A stretch of DNA of 64,000 nucleotides from Flavobacterium gawalongense (GTDB lineage Bacteria; Bacteroidota; Bacteroidia; Flavobacteriales; Flavobacteriaceae). This document shows, in pieces, positions 34,149-43,354 of this stretch; positions within the stretch are counted from its first letter, which is position 1; every line of letters starts with the position of its first letter. The notes under the pieces are model-generated. The model had not been told where the DNA came from. It saw nothing but the letters and a program-made list of their open reading frames with translations, and did not search any database. The position numbers were made by a program, and so were the translations under genes. The stretch covers positions 124,001 to 188,000 of the forward strand of contig NZ_VJZP01000001.1 of NCBI RefSeq assembly GCF_007097265.1, given 5' to 3'.

Positions 34149-35052
34149 ATGAAAAAAGTAACATTCCTGATTTTGGCAACATCATTTTGCCTTAAATACT
34201 TACAGTCAAAACAAAAAAAGTGAAGACATCAAAGCCATCAAATCCATGTGTGGCTGCTATGAAGTGAAATTCAATTTTACTGAAACATTTAGCTATTCAA
34301 AAGATACTGTTAACTATAAACCATCAAAAAAAGCATGATTACGGTTTGGAATGGGTTGAATTAGTAGAAGACCAACCCAACAAAATTGTGATGCAGCATC
34401 TTTTGATAGTCGGAAAAACAGATAAAGACATCATAAAACATTGGAGACAAGATTGGCTATATGAAAACACCGATTTCTATTCGTTTTTTAAAGATAGAAC
34501 TTGGAATTTCAAAAAATTAACCTCAAAAGAAGTTAAAGGACAATGGACCCAAAAGGTCTATCAGGTAGATGACAGTCCAAGATACGAAGGGACGGCAACT
34601 TGGGTACACAATGACGGGAGACATTTTTGGGAAAACACGACGGATGCACCGCTGCCAAGAAGGGAACATACCAAAAGAGACGATTATAATGTTTTAAAAG
34701 AACCAATGTACACGAAATAACCGCATCGGGTTGGATTCATAACCAAGATAATGACAAAATAATCAGATCTGATAACGGGGAAAATACTTTATTAGCTCAG
34801 GAAAAAGGACACGACGTTTACATAAAAGTTGACGATAGTAAATCTAAAATAGCACAAAATTGGTGGAAAGAAAATAATCCTGTTTGGAAAAAAGTAAGAG
34901 ACAAATGGGAATTGGTTTTCTTGAAAAATAAAGATTTGTCACTGGCAAAAGCAGTTGATAACCAACCCCTTTTCATGAAGCTTTTTGATTTAAAACCGGA
35001 TGCCTCAAGAGAAGAAATCAATAAAATAATAGAGAGTTATATTGTAAAATAA
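34149..35052 (+). pseudogene. DUF6607 family protein gene with three frameshifts
   Basis: The gene starts MKKVTFLILATSFCLKYLQS and breaks near 34223. It continues in another frame as EDIKAIKSMCGCYEVKFNFTE and breaks again near 34335. It then reads HDYGLEWVELVEDQPNKIVM to PLPRREHTKRDDYNVL and breaks near 34708. The last part reads ITASGWIHNQDNDKIIRSDN and on to IIESYIVK-stop. Joined, the pieces make one secreted DUF6607-type protein of about 295 residues. Such genes usually accompany iron-uptake TonB receptors, and the remnant of one is 1.3 kb downstream. The gene is dead unless the frameshifts are sequencing errors. Confidence 0.8.
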
Positions 35053-35064
35053 TAATTGAAAATT

Positions 35065-35397
35065 ATGTGTGCAATCAATTTTTTAAAAAGAACAAAAGAC
35101 GGAATTTTATTGTATTGCCATTGTTCAGATAAGTATCAATTGCTGTTTAAAAACATCAACTATAATTTAACGCTCTTTGAATTGGAGCGTTTTGTTCATT
35201 ATATTGAAAATGTTAATGAATCATATTGGGAAGAAGAATATAAAAATTCTGTTTATGACAAGCGTATTCCTATTCCGTCGGTTCAAGCCAATTTAATGAT
35301 CTTGCTTGATTTGGTTGATTTGTATGAACTACGCGAACTGTTGAACTATAAAACCAAAGAAACAAAATATGTCACCTTCCGGGAAATTGACTATTAA
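35065..35397 (+). CDS. DUF6686-like small protein
   Basis: I choose the ATG at 35065, 12 bases past the DUF6607 stop, over the upstream TTG at 35056. The 110-residue protein begins MCAINFLKRTKDGILLYCHC, with cysteines C2, C18 and C20, and has an acidic middle (YIENVNESYWEEEYKN). A short protein with an early Cys-x-His-Cys that follows iron genes resembles DUF6686, known only as a conserved Bacteroidota family; function unknown. It is followed by a good terminator, so the old operon was DUF6607-DUF6686. It is intact while its upstream partner is broken. Confidence 0.65.
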   Translation: MCAINFLKRTKDGILLYCHCSDKYQLLFKNINYNLTLFELERFVHYIENVNESYWEEEYKNSVYDKRIPIPSVQANLMILLDLVDLYELRELLNYKTKETKYVTFREIDY

Positions 35398-35778
35398 AAT
35401 TATGATGAATTAGTATCAGTCAAAGTATAGTGTTTTCTTAAAATCACATTTTTTTCTTTTTGTTTTGAAGCCCTGAAATGCACTTGCAGACACAGGGCTT
35501 TTTTTAACCATTCGCGTCTATTTCTACCTAACACAAGGTTTTTTGAAGGATTGATACCGATTCCTTCAAACTAAAATCGCACAACTTGCCTGACTGCATA
35601 AAAAGTATCACCTAAAATTTCACGTCTTTACTCCCGATAGTCACCAGATTTTCCGAGTAGATCTCTTTTAAAATTCTTCAAAAAACAATCAAAATTCATT
35701 CAAATTGCAGAAAGTATTTTAGCCAAAAATGTAAAGATATCCATATATTTTTTTAATTTTATATAAAAATACTACGCC
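35398..35778. other. Gap of 381 bases before ferritin
   Basis: After the terminator at 35468-35505 the sequence is ordinary A+T-rich spacer. No canonical TAnnTTTG box is obvious upstream of ferritin. Confidence 0.5.
35468..35505 (+). terminator. Rho-independent terminator
   Basis: AAGCCCTG and CAGGGCTT form an 8-bp stem around a 17-base loop, followed by a run of seven T. Confidence 0.8.
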
Positions 35779-36294
35779 ATGCTATCAAAAAATATTGAAA
35801 ATTCGTTAAATAATCAGATTCGCATCGAAGCTGAATCTTCGCAAATCTATCTTTCTATGGCCTCTTGGGCTGAAACTCACGGTCTGGAAGGAATTTCAAA
35901 ATTTATGTATGCCCAATCCGATGAGGAACGCATGCACATGCTCAAGTTGATGAAATTTATAAATGAACGTGGCGGCCATGCACAAGTAAGCGAATTGAAA
36001 GCACCAAAAATAAGCTACGGAACATTCAAAGAAATGTTTGAAGAACTTTACAAACATGAAATTTTTGTTTCTGTTTCCATAAACGAATTGGTTCACATTG
36101 CGTTTTCTGAAAAAGATTATGCCACACACAACTTTTTGCAATGGTACGTAGCCGAACAAATTGAAGAAGAAGCCCAAGCTAAAATTATTTTAGACAAAAT
36201 CAACCTGATAGGCGATGATAAAGGCGGTTTATATCTGTTTGACAGGGACGTGCAACAATTAACCTTAAACGGCTCCACATCCAAAGGGCACTAA
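35779..36294 (+). CDS. ftnA: Ferritin (non-haem iron storage)
   Basis: The 171-residue protein is a normal ferritin. It has the four-helix bundle with ferroxidase residues in IRIEAESSQIYLSMASWAE (E18 and the tyrosine at 24) and in SDEERMHMLK (the paired E and H of helix B), then AEQIEEEAQAKIILDKI on helix D. It oxidises Fe2+ and stores the mineral in a 24-mer cage in the cytoplasm. It lies between a broken DUF6607/DUF6686 unit and a FecA-like receptor remnant, inside a decaying iron-uptake region, and is itself intact. Confidence 0.95.
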   Translation: MLSKNIENSLNNQIRIEAESSQIYLSMASWAETHGLEGISKFMYAQSDEERMHMLKLMKFINERGGHAQVSELKAPKISYGTFKEMFEELYKHEIFVSVSINELVHIAFSEKDYATHNFLQWYVAEQIEEEAQAKIILDKINLIGDDKGGLYLFDRDVQQLTLNGSTSKGH

Positions 36295-36334
36295 ATAGCT
36301 AAACACCATTTAGAACACCTAAAAATAACGTATC

Positions 36335-36622
36335 TTCATTTCAAGTATTCAATTTACCTATGTTTCCTCTCAATTTACGGAAGCAAACAACAGTGAAACA
36401 GATGCAAATGACAATACGTATGGTATTTTGGGTCAAATCCCATCCTATTATGTGGCTGATTTTTCAACCTCCTACAAATGGAAAAAATGGAAATTGGAAG
36501 CTGGAATCACCAATTTTACAAACAATAGTTATTTTACAAGAAGAGCAACTGGCTACCCAGGACCAGGAATAATACCTTCTGATACTAGAACTTTTTACAC
36601 GACTTTAGAATTTGTTTTTTAA
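36335..36622 (+). pseudogene. 3' remnant of a FecA-like TonB-dependent receptor
   Basis: Only the last 95 codons remain. They read TYVSSQFTEANNSETDANDN, then GILGQIPSYYVADFSTSYKW, then ITNFTNNSYFTRRATGYPGPGI-type sequence and a closing TLEFVF-stop. This is the last beta strands of an outer-membrane siderophore or ferric-citrate receptor, with the terminal aromatic residue. It begins about 40 bases after the ferritin stop, so a deletion fused the receptor tail to the ferritin flank. Confidence 0.85.
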
Positions 36623-36750
36623 TGTTTTAGAGTAATAAAAGCCTACCCGGCTCTTCTCCTAAAGTTGTTGGTAAGTATTAAAATCAGTAAATTACTGGAA
36701 GTTGCCTATGAGTATTTTACCGTTCTTTTTCATCTCTCCATTTCTTGCAC

Positions 36751-37584
36751 TTATATTTTATTAAAAACGAGCAACGGTACTTTGGCTTTAAAGGAATAAT
36801 TGGCTGAGTTACCGGAGAAAAATATTTTTTCGAAAAAACTTCTGTTTTGTTGCGTGAACATAATCATCATGGAAGGTTTTGACTGCTTAATTACCGCTTC
36901 TATGTTTGAAATTAAACTCTTGGCCAGATTGATATTTTCGATATGCAGTTTAATATTATGCTTTGCATTTTTTTTTACCAATTCATTTATGGTGTTTTTA
37001 TTGGTTGTTATTTCAGTGGGGTAATTGAAATGGAGTATTTCAACTTTTGCCTTTAATGGCTTTGTGAATTCAATTACTTTTTTCAGTTCATTTTCAAAAT
37101 TTACAAGGTCTGAGGCGTAAATGACGCTCTTTATCTCACTTCGACGATAATTGTGGGGTACGGCTATAACAGGGACTATTGAATGGGAGATTAGACTGGA
37201 AGTGTTTGTTCCGAATATTTTTTTCAACTTTCCCGAGCCTCTGGTGCTGATGCAGATAAAACTGAATTTATTTTCCTGGGCATATTCCCTGACATTACTG
37301 TCTGCAAAAACAGCACTATTTATTACACACTTTTTGTTTTTGGAAACAACACCAATGTCCCTATGAACCGATGCTACAAATTGGTTCAGTTTTTTTTGAA
37401 TTTTATCCGCTTCTTTCCTTTCATAATCAGCAAAGGCGGCATCGCTCATTGACGTAAGATTTGCAATGTAATAGGAATGAAAAAAAGTCAACTCAAATTT
37501 ATGTTGGGTTGCCAATTGAATGGCAAAACGCAAACCTGCTTTTGAATTAGAAGAAAAATCGGTGGTAACAAGAATTTTATCCAT
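36751..37584 (-). CDS. Tandem universal stress protein (UspA-like)
   Basis: The 277-residue protein has two Usp domains. The first begins KILVTTDFSSNSKAGLRFAIQLA and has a STRGSGKLKKIFGTNTSSLISHSIVPVIAVP end, matching the G-x2-G-x9-G(S/T) ATP-binding loop. The second (from about residue 148) begins SVIYASDLVNFENELKKVIEF and has a poorer loop, so perhaps only the first binds nucleotide. Usp proteins accumulate under starvation or stress; partners vary. It is monocistronic here. Confidence 0.9.
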   Translation of the reverse strand: MDKILVTTDFSSNSKAGLRFAIQLATQHKFELTFFHSYYIANLTSMSDAAFADYERKEADKIQKKLNQFVASVHRDIGVVSKNKKCVINSAVFADSNVREYAQENKFSFICISTRGSGKLKKIFGTNTSSLISHSIVPVIAVPHNYRRSEIKSVIYASDLVNFENELKKVIEFTKPLKAKVEILHFNYPTEITTNKNTINELVKKNAKHNIKLHIENINLAKSLISNIEAVIKQSKPSMMIMFTQQNRSFFEKIFFSGNSANYSFKAKVPLLVFNKI

Positions 37585-37772
37585 TATCTTTTATGTTGAT
37601 TGTTATTTTGACAAAAAACTATTCAATTGGCTAATCAAACCCAATGGTATTACTATATAAAGCCTAATCCTCTTTCATTCGCTTCAGTGAGCTGCGCTAT
37701 TTCTACTTTCTCACTTTAAAAAAAGCGAATCATTTTTTCTTATTTTATTTTATCATGAAAAGCGTGGGCATA

Positions 37773-38684
37773 TCATCTCTTGTTAACCATTAACGATGCT
37801 GCAACGCTCAAGATTAAAATAACAACAATCACCAACAAAGCAATTTGTATCGGCAATTTGTAGAAATCAACTACCAACATCTTCAGCCCGACAAACATTA
37901 ATATCAAAGCTAGCCCCTTCGACAAATAGCGGAATTTATCCATCATCCCCGCCAGTGCAAAATACAGAGAGCGCAAGCCAAGTATGGCAAACACATTTGA
38001 AGTGTAAACAATAAAATGGTCTTGCGTAATTGCCAGTATTGCAGGAATGCTATCTGCCGCAAAAATCAAATCGGTGGTTTCAATCAACACCAAAACTAAA
38101 AATAAAGGCGTTGCAAACCGTTTCCCGTCTTGTTTTACAAAAAATTTTCCGCCATGCAAATCACTGGTAACAGGCATTACTCTTCTGAATAATTTTATCA
38201 GGGGGTTTTTTTCCGGCTCAATTATGATCTCCTTTTGCGTAAGCATCTTATATCCTGTATAAATCAGTATCGCTCCAAAAACATAAATCGTCCAATGGAA
38301 TTTCTCGAGTAAGGCCACTCCCGCAAAAATAAAAGCAGCCCGCATTATCAAAGCCCCGATAATTCCCCAAAACAAAATTTTATGCTGATGAATAGCCGGA
38401 GTTTTAAAATAAGAAAAAATTAAAACGAATACAAAAATATTATCTACGCTCAATGCTTTTTCAATCACATAGCCCGTAAAAAACTCCAATGCTTTTGCCT
38501 CACCTTGCCAATAATAAATAAGCACATTGAAGCACATGGCAAGCGTCATCCAAACCCCTGTCCAAATCATGGCTTCTTTAATGCTTACTTCATGTGCTTT
38601 GCGGTTAAACACCCCTAAATCCAATGCCAGCATCAGCAGTACAAATACATTAAAACCAATCCAAAAACTCAAATCCGTTTGCAT
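37773..38684 (-). CDS. TerC family integral membrane protein
   Basis: The 303-residue protein has about seven to nine membrane spans and the TerC signatures: LALDLGVFNRKAHEVSIKEA at the start, VIEKALSVDNIFVFVLIFSYF with the conserved aspartate and asparagine, and LVLIETTDLIFAADSIPAIL. TerC/Alx proteins are implicated in Mn2+ export at the time of membrane-protein metalation, and in tellurium or pH stress. Upstream there is no obvious yybP-ykoY-type riboswitch. It is separated from bioD by 342 bases of odd sequence. Confidence 0.9.
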   Translation of the reverse strand: MQTDLSFWIGFNVFVLLMLALDLGVFNRKAHEVSIKEAMIWTGVWMTLAMCFNVLIYYWQGEAKALEFFTGYVIEKALSVDNIFVFVLIFSYFKTPAIHQHKILFWGIIGALIMRAAFIFAGVALLEKFHWTIYVFGAILIYTGYKMLTQKEIIIEPEKNPLIKLFRRVMPVTSDLHGGKFFVKQDGKRFATPLFLVLVLIETTDLIFAADSIPAILAITQDHFIVYTSNVFAILGLRSLYFALAGMMDKFRYLSKGLALILMFVGLKMLVVDFYKLPIQIALLVIVVILILSVAASLMVNKR

Positions 38685-39026
38685 ACTTGTACTTGTTTAA
38701 TTTTTCGACTCCTCTTGTTTTACCAAATTCATTTGGTCAATTTTTACGGTTTACCAAAATGTTTGCCTGTTGAATGTTGCCAAAATGATTGCCGATAACT
38801 ATGGTCTGACGGTTTGCGTCTACAAGCTGTTCGGGATTTCTTGTATAATATGTCTTATGCGAAAACACTTCTTAAATGTAATAAACTTTATGGCAAATAC
38901 CAAGCAAAATGTTATACCACAAAAAAAGCACATGCAGCTTACACGAACCCTTCATAGTTTGTGATACCTATGTTACCGCCAGCAAAACACTACGGTTGTT
39001 TTTAAAAATGAAAAACTCCCTAAATT
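38685..39026. other. Gap of 342 bases with atypical sequence
   Basis: The right half (about 38765-39000) is richer in mixed-composition text than normal spacers here and includes CCTATGTTACCGCCAGC near 38966-38982. It contains no recognisable gene. It might be a decayed gene or a dispersed repeat. Confidence 0.5.
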
Positions 39027-39647
39027 TTAGAACAGTGATTTTATATTTGGTTCAGAGGCGTATTTTAAAATGGTTTGTTTGTCAACTGTTTGTTCATTAT
39101 CAATGCGAAATAAAGATTTCAGCCCAGTATATTCACAAATGAATTTTTCACTGGAATTTACAGGATTCCCGTTAAATATTATTCCTTTAATGGGAATGTT
39201 TCTGCTTTGAAGGGCTTCGACAGAAAGCAGTGTATGGTTTATGCTTCCGAGATAATTCCTGGAGACCAGAATAACTTCTGCTTTTAATTTTTCAATAAGG
39301 TCAATTCCCAAAGAATCACCATTGAGTGGAACCATCAAACCACCTGCTCCTTCAATAATGAGATTATTGCTGGTTGGTGGAACTTTAATAGAATCTAAAT
39401 TAATTGTAACACCATCAATAGCGGCAGCGGCGTGCGGAGACATTGGTTCTGTAAGGCGATACGCTTCAGGAAAAAAATGAGAAGTAGAATTACTGATGAG
39501 TCCCTGCACTTTCATTGTATCTGTTTGGTGCAGATCTCCTGATTGAACAGGCTTCCAGTAATCGGCTTTTAGCGCTTCAACGAGAATGGCTGATACGATT
39601 GTTTTCCCAATATCCGTACCAATACCTGTTATAAAGTATCGTTTCAT
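39027..39647 (-). CDS. bioD: Dethiobiotin synthetase
   Basis: The 206-residue protein has the P-loop TGIGTDIGKT (residues 7-16), the WKPVQSG block with the catalytic lysine, IIEGAGGLMVPL with the metal/nucleotide-contacting region, and LVSRNYLGSINHTLL. It uses ATP and CO2 to close the ureido ring of 7,8-diaminopelargonic acid in biotin synthesis. The other bio genes are not in the window. It follows the dihydroorotase gene with a 13-base gap on the same strand, but a functional relation to pyrimidine synthesis is not expected. Confidence 0.95.
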   Translation of the reverse strand: MKRYFITGIGTDIGKTIVSAILVEALKADYWKPVQSGDLHQTDTMKVQGLISNSTSHFFPEAYRLTEPMSPHAAAAIDGVTINLDSIKVPPTSNNLIIEGAGGLMVPLNGDSLGIDLIEKLKAEVILVSRNYLGSINHTLLSVEALQSRNIPIKGIIFNGNPVNSSEKFICEYTGLKSLFRIDNEQTVDKQTILKYASEPNIKSLF

Positions 39648-39660
39648 TATGCTGTTTTTT

Positions 39661-41007
39661 TTAATTGAACTCTAATCTTTGCCCCGGAATGAATTCACAG
39701 AAATTACCATTCTCATAGACAAGAGTTCCGTTAACAAACGTATGGGTCACTTTTGATTGAAATGTTTGGCCTTCTAATGGCGACCAACCGCACTTGTATA
39801 AAATATTTTCTTTTCCAACTGTCCAAGGCGAATTCAAGTCAACCAGCGCTAAATCGGCAAAATAACCCTCACAGATAAAGCCTCTTTTTTCGATACCATA
39901 AAGTATCGCTACATTATGACACATTTTTTCTGCAATTTTCTCTAACGAGATAAGTCCTTGCTTGTATAATTCAAGCATAATATACAAGGAATGCTGCACC
40001 ATTGGCGCGCCGGACATGGATTGGAAGTAGTTTTTTTGCTTTTCTTCCAAGGTGTGAGGTGCATGGTCGGTTGTAATAATGTCAATTCTGTCGTCAAGCA
40101 AGGCTTGCAAAAGTCCTTTTCGGTCTTTATCGGTCTTTATAGCAGGATTCCATTTTATTAAAGTTCCCAATCGCTGATAGTCTTTGTCTGAAAACCAAAG
40201 ATTTTGAACCGATACTTCGGTGGTGATATTCTTTTCTTTTAGCGGTATGTCGTTTCGAAACAAATGGGTTTCCGCCTCTGTGGTCAAATGTAGGATATGT
40301 AACCTTGCCTTGTGCTTTTCGGCAATGGCAATGGCTCTTTTGGTAGATTGATAACATCCTTCTTCACTACGAATTAACGGATGACATGCAATTGGCACGT
40401 CTTCACCGTAATTGGCCATATAAATCTCCTCGTTTTCCTCAATGGTTTTTTCCAATTCAGAATGAATGGCGATAATGGATTTACATTTCGAAAAAAGTTT
40501 TTCCATGGTATCAGGGCTATCGGCAAGCAAATTTCCCTTCTTGGTAAAATAAAGCCCATCATCAGAAACCCCAATGAATTGGGAAGTGTTCATTTGAAGC
40601 ACTTTGTCTAAGTTGTCATTATTAACCCCTAAAAAGAAAGAATAATTAGCCCAAGATTTTTCTGAGGCAATACGGAATTTCTCATCGAGAATTTCAGTGG
40701 TCAATACATTAGGAACTGTGTTTGGCATGTCGATAAAAGAAGTCGTGCCACCCGCAACAGCCGCCCTGCTTTCTGTATAGAGATCTCCTTTATGGGTTAG
40801 TCCGGGTTCCCTAAAATGCACTTGCCCGTCTATAATACCGGGAAACAGGTACTTGCCGGCTCCATCAATGATTTTAGCATCCTTTGTGATTTCTCCGGAC
40901 AGATTTCCAATGTTTTCGATAACGCCATTTTGGATAAAAACGTCAGCAATTTTAATTTGTCCCTCGTTTACGATGTTGACATTTTTTATTAATATAGGAT
41001 GTTTCAT
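39661..41007 (-). CDS. pyrC: Dihydroorotase
   Basis: The 448-residue amidohydrolase has the usual type I dihydroorotase layout: N-terminal composite beta domain, GGTTSFIDMPNTVPN with the substrate-binding asparagine, IAIHSE, RLHILHLTT and IITTDHAPH. The reaction closes carbamoyl-aspartate to dihydroorotate in pyrimidine synthesis. The first metal motif, DxHxH in the superfamily, reads DGQVHFREPG at 60-69, so the first histidine is a glutamine; I recall the same change in other Bacteroidota members, where the enzyme is presumed functional. The last catalytic aspartate (DHAPH) is present. Confidence 0.9.
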   Translation of the reverse strand: MKHPILIKNVNIVNEGQIKIADVFIQNGVIENIGNLSGEITKDAKIIDGAGKYLFPGIIDGQVHFREPGLTHKGDLYTESRAAVAGGTTSFIDMPNTVPNVLTTEILDEKFRIASEKSWANYSFFLGVNNDNLDKVLQMNTSQFIGVSDDGLYFTKKGNLLADSPDTMEKLFSKCKSIIAIHSELEKTIEENEEIYMANYGEDVPIACHPLIRSEEGCYQSTKRAIAIAEKHKARLHILHLTTEAETHLFRNDIPLKEKNITTEVSVQNLWFSDKDYQRLGTLIKWNPAIKTDKDRKGLLQALLDDRIDIITTDHAPHTLEEKQKNYFQSMSGAPMVQHSLYIMLELYKQGLISLEKIAEKMCHNVAILYGIEKRGFICEGYFADLALVDLNSPWTVGKENILYKCGWSPLEGQTFQSKVTHTFVNGTLVYENGNFCEFIPGQRLEFN

Positions 41008-41134
41008 AGGTAGCTAATTCGTTAATTTGGTTAATTGCTACTTTGGTTAAATTGGAAATTACCTTTTGAAGTTTTCATCGGTGCTTGCACTTTCTAAATC
41101 AGGACTATTTCACTTTATCTAATTCCCTTTATGC

Positions 41135-41884
41135 TTATTTCACGGCATCAAAAGACAAATGCGTAGTGAGCATAAACCCACTATTATATTGAAATACCGA
41201 TTTATCGTTTACCCTTTTCCCTTGTTGCAAAATTTGACTCAAATAACCCGCTTCAATTTTTATGTTTTTATTTACTTTATAACCGACTAACGCAGCCAGT
41301 CTATTTTGGTCAAAAACATTTACTCCAACATTTTTCCCAAAACCAACAAAAACCTCATCCAATAAAATGATGCTCCAGCTGTTTTTATATATAGGAATCT
41401 CCGTTCTTAGCCTGTATCGCATCCTGTTCAGAAATACCCAGTCTGTGTTAGTTTCTCCATTTTGAATCAAAAACTTTTCAATAAATCGTTGTTCCAAGGT
41501 AAACCGATGGGACACATCCACTTTCCCTATTGGGTTTTTCAAAACTATTTGCTCGAAAATGCGATGTTCGGAAAAAGCATTTGCATTTGGATAATCGCCA
41601 TAAGGATCCGTTTCGGCAAAAGCATAGCCTGCATTTAAACTCACATCCTTTCTCAGGGCATAATTCACCCCTGTTCGCAGCAAACTTTGTTGCGGGTTTT
41701 TAAGTCCTTCTACTCTTCGCCATTGGTATTCGGTATGCAAAGCAATTTTTGGACTTATTTTAAAAGTGCCGGTATAGGCAAGCCAGCCAATACTGTTATT
41801 ATCCGTAATTCTTTGTTCTTGCGAAAAAGTATAATTGTGTAGAAATAGTGTTAGAATAAAAATTAAATACTTTCCAGTTGTCAT
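41135..41884 (-). CDS. DUF2490 outer-membrane protein
   Basis: I place the start at the ATG at 41884, which yields a signal peptide (YLIFILTLFLHNYTFSQ), instead of the longer open frame to 41944. The 249-residue protein is made of alternating beta strands (IGWLAYTGTFKISPKIALHTEYQWR, RYRLRTEIPIY, FMLTTHLSFDAVK), as in DUF2490 barrels, whose function is unknown. It follows the TolC-like gene by about 80 bases and may be the last gene of the exporter operon. Confidence 0.8.
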   Translation of the reverse strand: MTTGKYLIFILTLFLHNYTFSQEQRITDNNSIGWLAYTGTFKISPKIALHTEYQWRRVEGLKNPQQSLLRTGVNYALRKDVSLNAGYAFAETDPYGDYPNANAFSEHRIFEQIVLKNPIGKVDVSHRFTLEQRFIEKFLIQNGETNTDWVFLNRMRYRLRTEIPIYKNSWSIILLDEVFVGFGKNVGVNVFDQNRLAALVGYKVNKNIKIEAGYLSQILQQGKRVNDKSVFQYNSGFMLTTHLSFDAVK

Positions 41885-41965
41885 AAGTTCTTTGTTATAG
41901 TTCGTTTTTAGGCAATCTATCTTTGCCTTCTTTATAATGTTCATGTGTTACTACAGTTTTTTTAT

Positions 41966-43354
41966 TTAATACGGATTTGCCATAATTTTAAACAATTCAG
42001 AGTTGGAAATATAATATCTATTTTCTAAGGTAATTTGTAAAAGTTGCACACTAACCAAATTGTTTTCTCTTGAATTTATTAAAAAAATGGAGCTTTCTCC
42101 GAATGAAAACAATCTTTCTTCGGAACTTAGCATAGTCAAATTGTCTTTCACCAAATCATTTATAAATTGCTTTTGTTTTTCTAAAGATTGGATTTCTATT
42201 TTTTGTGCATTTATTTTATTTGATAATTGTACTTTTTCTAAATCAAGTGCAAATTGAGTTTCTTGAACTTTGAATTGTGCCAATTTCAAACTGCCCCGTT
42301 CTTTTCTTAAAAACAAAGGGAAATAAAGATCCAAACCGATTTTATAATTTTTGAATTGATAGTTATCAATATAACTTGGTTCTGCTAAATAGGAATAGCC
42401 AACATCAATTTTTGGCAAAAGCAAATTGGCTTTTAGTTTTCGCTCCACATTCAAAATATCGACTTTGCTTTGTAATGCATTAATTTTTGGATGCTTTGAA
42501 ATCGAAAAATCCCGGTTTACTAAATCGTTGGTTTTTAAAGTTTCCTGAATTGTAAATTCCAATTTTTCCTCTGGAATTAATTGCTCCGAAAGTTCAAATG
42601 GAATATTGTTTTCTAACCAAAGAAAATTTGATAATTCCAGTTTTGATTTTGCTAGTTTTAAGTTAGAATCTTCTAAACTGAGTAATCTGTTTTTTACGAT
42701 TATTCCGGCTTCAATACTATCAATCGCTGGCTTGTCCCCTTGTTGGATTAAGGATTTTATTCCTTTAAAACGGATTTGTGCATTGGAAACATATGTTTTA
42801 TAAAGTGCCACTTCGTTAAAGTTTTTCTTCCAATTAAAATAGGACACCGAAGCATCATACAAAACAACAATAGCTTGTAATTTCCTTTCTTCTTGGCTCA
42901 ATTTAATTTGTATTTTGGCTTTTCGAAGATCTGCCATTCTTTGATTGACAAATAATCCCTGACCTAACGGAATAGTAATCCCAAACGAAGTCAGACCTTG
43001 ATTTGGAACCGTGTTTTCGGGGTTAAGATAAATACCTTCATTGTTGTCAAAACCTGCTTTCAATTCAATTCCGTACCAAGTTGGAATTTTGAAACTGCTG
43101 TTCAAAATAGAATAATACTCGCTGTTTTTGAATTGTTTTTTCGAAAAATCGACTTCAATTTTAGGGTCAAAGCCACCACGTGACATCATCAAATTGGCTT
43201 GTGCTTTATTGAGCTCAAGATTAGCAGTTCTCACTAATGGATGAAATTTTTTTACATAACCCAAAAACTCATTATAAGTAAATTCTTTGTCATTATTTTC
43301 TTGTCCATAAATCGAGAATCCAAAAAACAGAAAAAATAGTAATAGATGTTTCAT
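41966..43354 (-). CDS. TolC-family outer-membrane efflux protein
   Basis: The 462-residue protein has a signal peptide and the TolC pattern of long amphipathic helices and two short barrel blocks: LVRTANLELNKAQANLMMSRGGFDPKIEVDF, the internal repeat RKAKIQIKLSQEERKLQAIVVLYDA and later KLAQFKVQETQFALDLEKVQLSN. It would form the outer-membrane duct for the HlyD- and ABC-type proteins encoded immediately upstream. Its ATG is one base from the HlyD stop. It forms a three-gene type I-like exporter with them; the substrate is not encoded next to it. Confidence 0.9.
   Translation of the reverse strand: MKHLLLFFLFFGFSIYGQENNDKEFTYNEFLGYVKKFHPLVRTANLELNKAQANLMMSRGGFDPKIEVDFSKKQFKNSEYYSILNSSFKIPTWYGIELKAGFDNNEGIYLNPENTVPNQGLTSFGITIPLGQGLFVNQRMADLRKAKIQIKLSQEERKLQAIVVLYDASVSYFNWKKNFNEVALYKTYVSNAQIRFKGIKSLIQQGDKPAIDSIEAGIIVKNRLLSLEDSNLKLAKSKLELSNFLWLENNIPFELSEQLIPEEKLEFTIQETLKTNDLVNRDFSISKHPKINALQSKVDILNVERKLKANLLLPKIDVGYSYLAEPSYIDNYQFKNYKIGLDLYFPLFLRKERGSLKLAQFKVQETQFALDLEKVQLSNKINAQKIEIQSLEKQKQFINDLVKDNLTMLSSEERLFSFGESSIFLINSRENNLVSVQLLQITLENRYYISNSELFKIMANPY

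Noticed and set aside
38685..38764. yybP-ykoY manganese riboswitch ahead of the TerC gene
   Set aside because: I could not find the conserved riboswitch elements; nothing supports it beyond the gene type.
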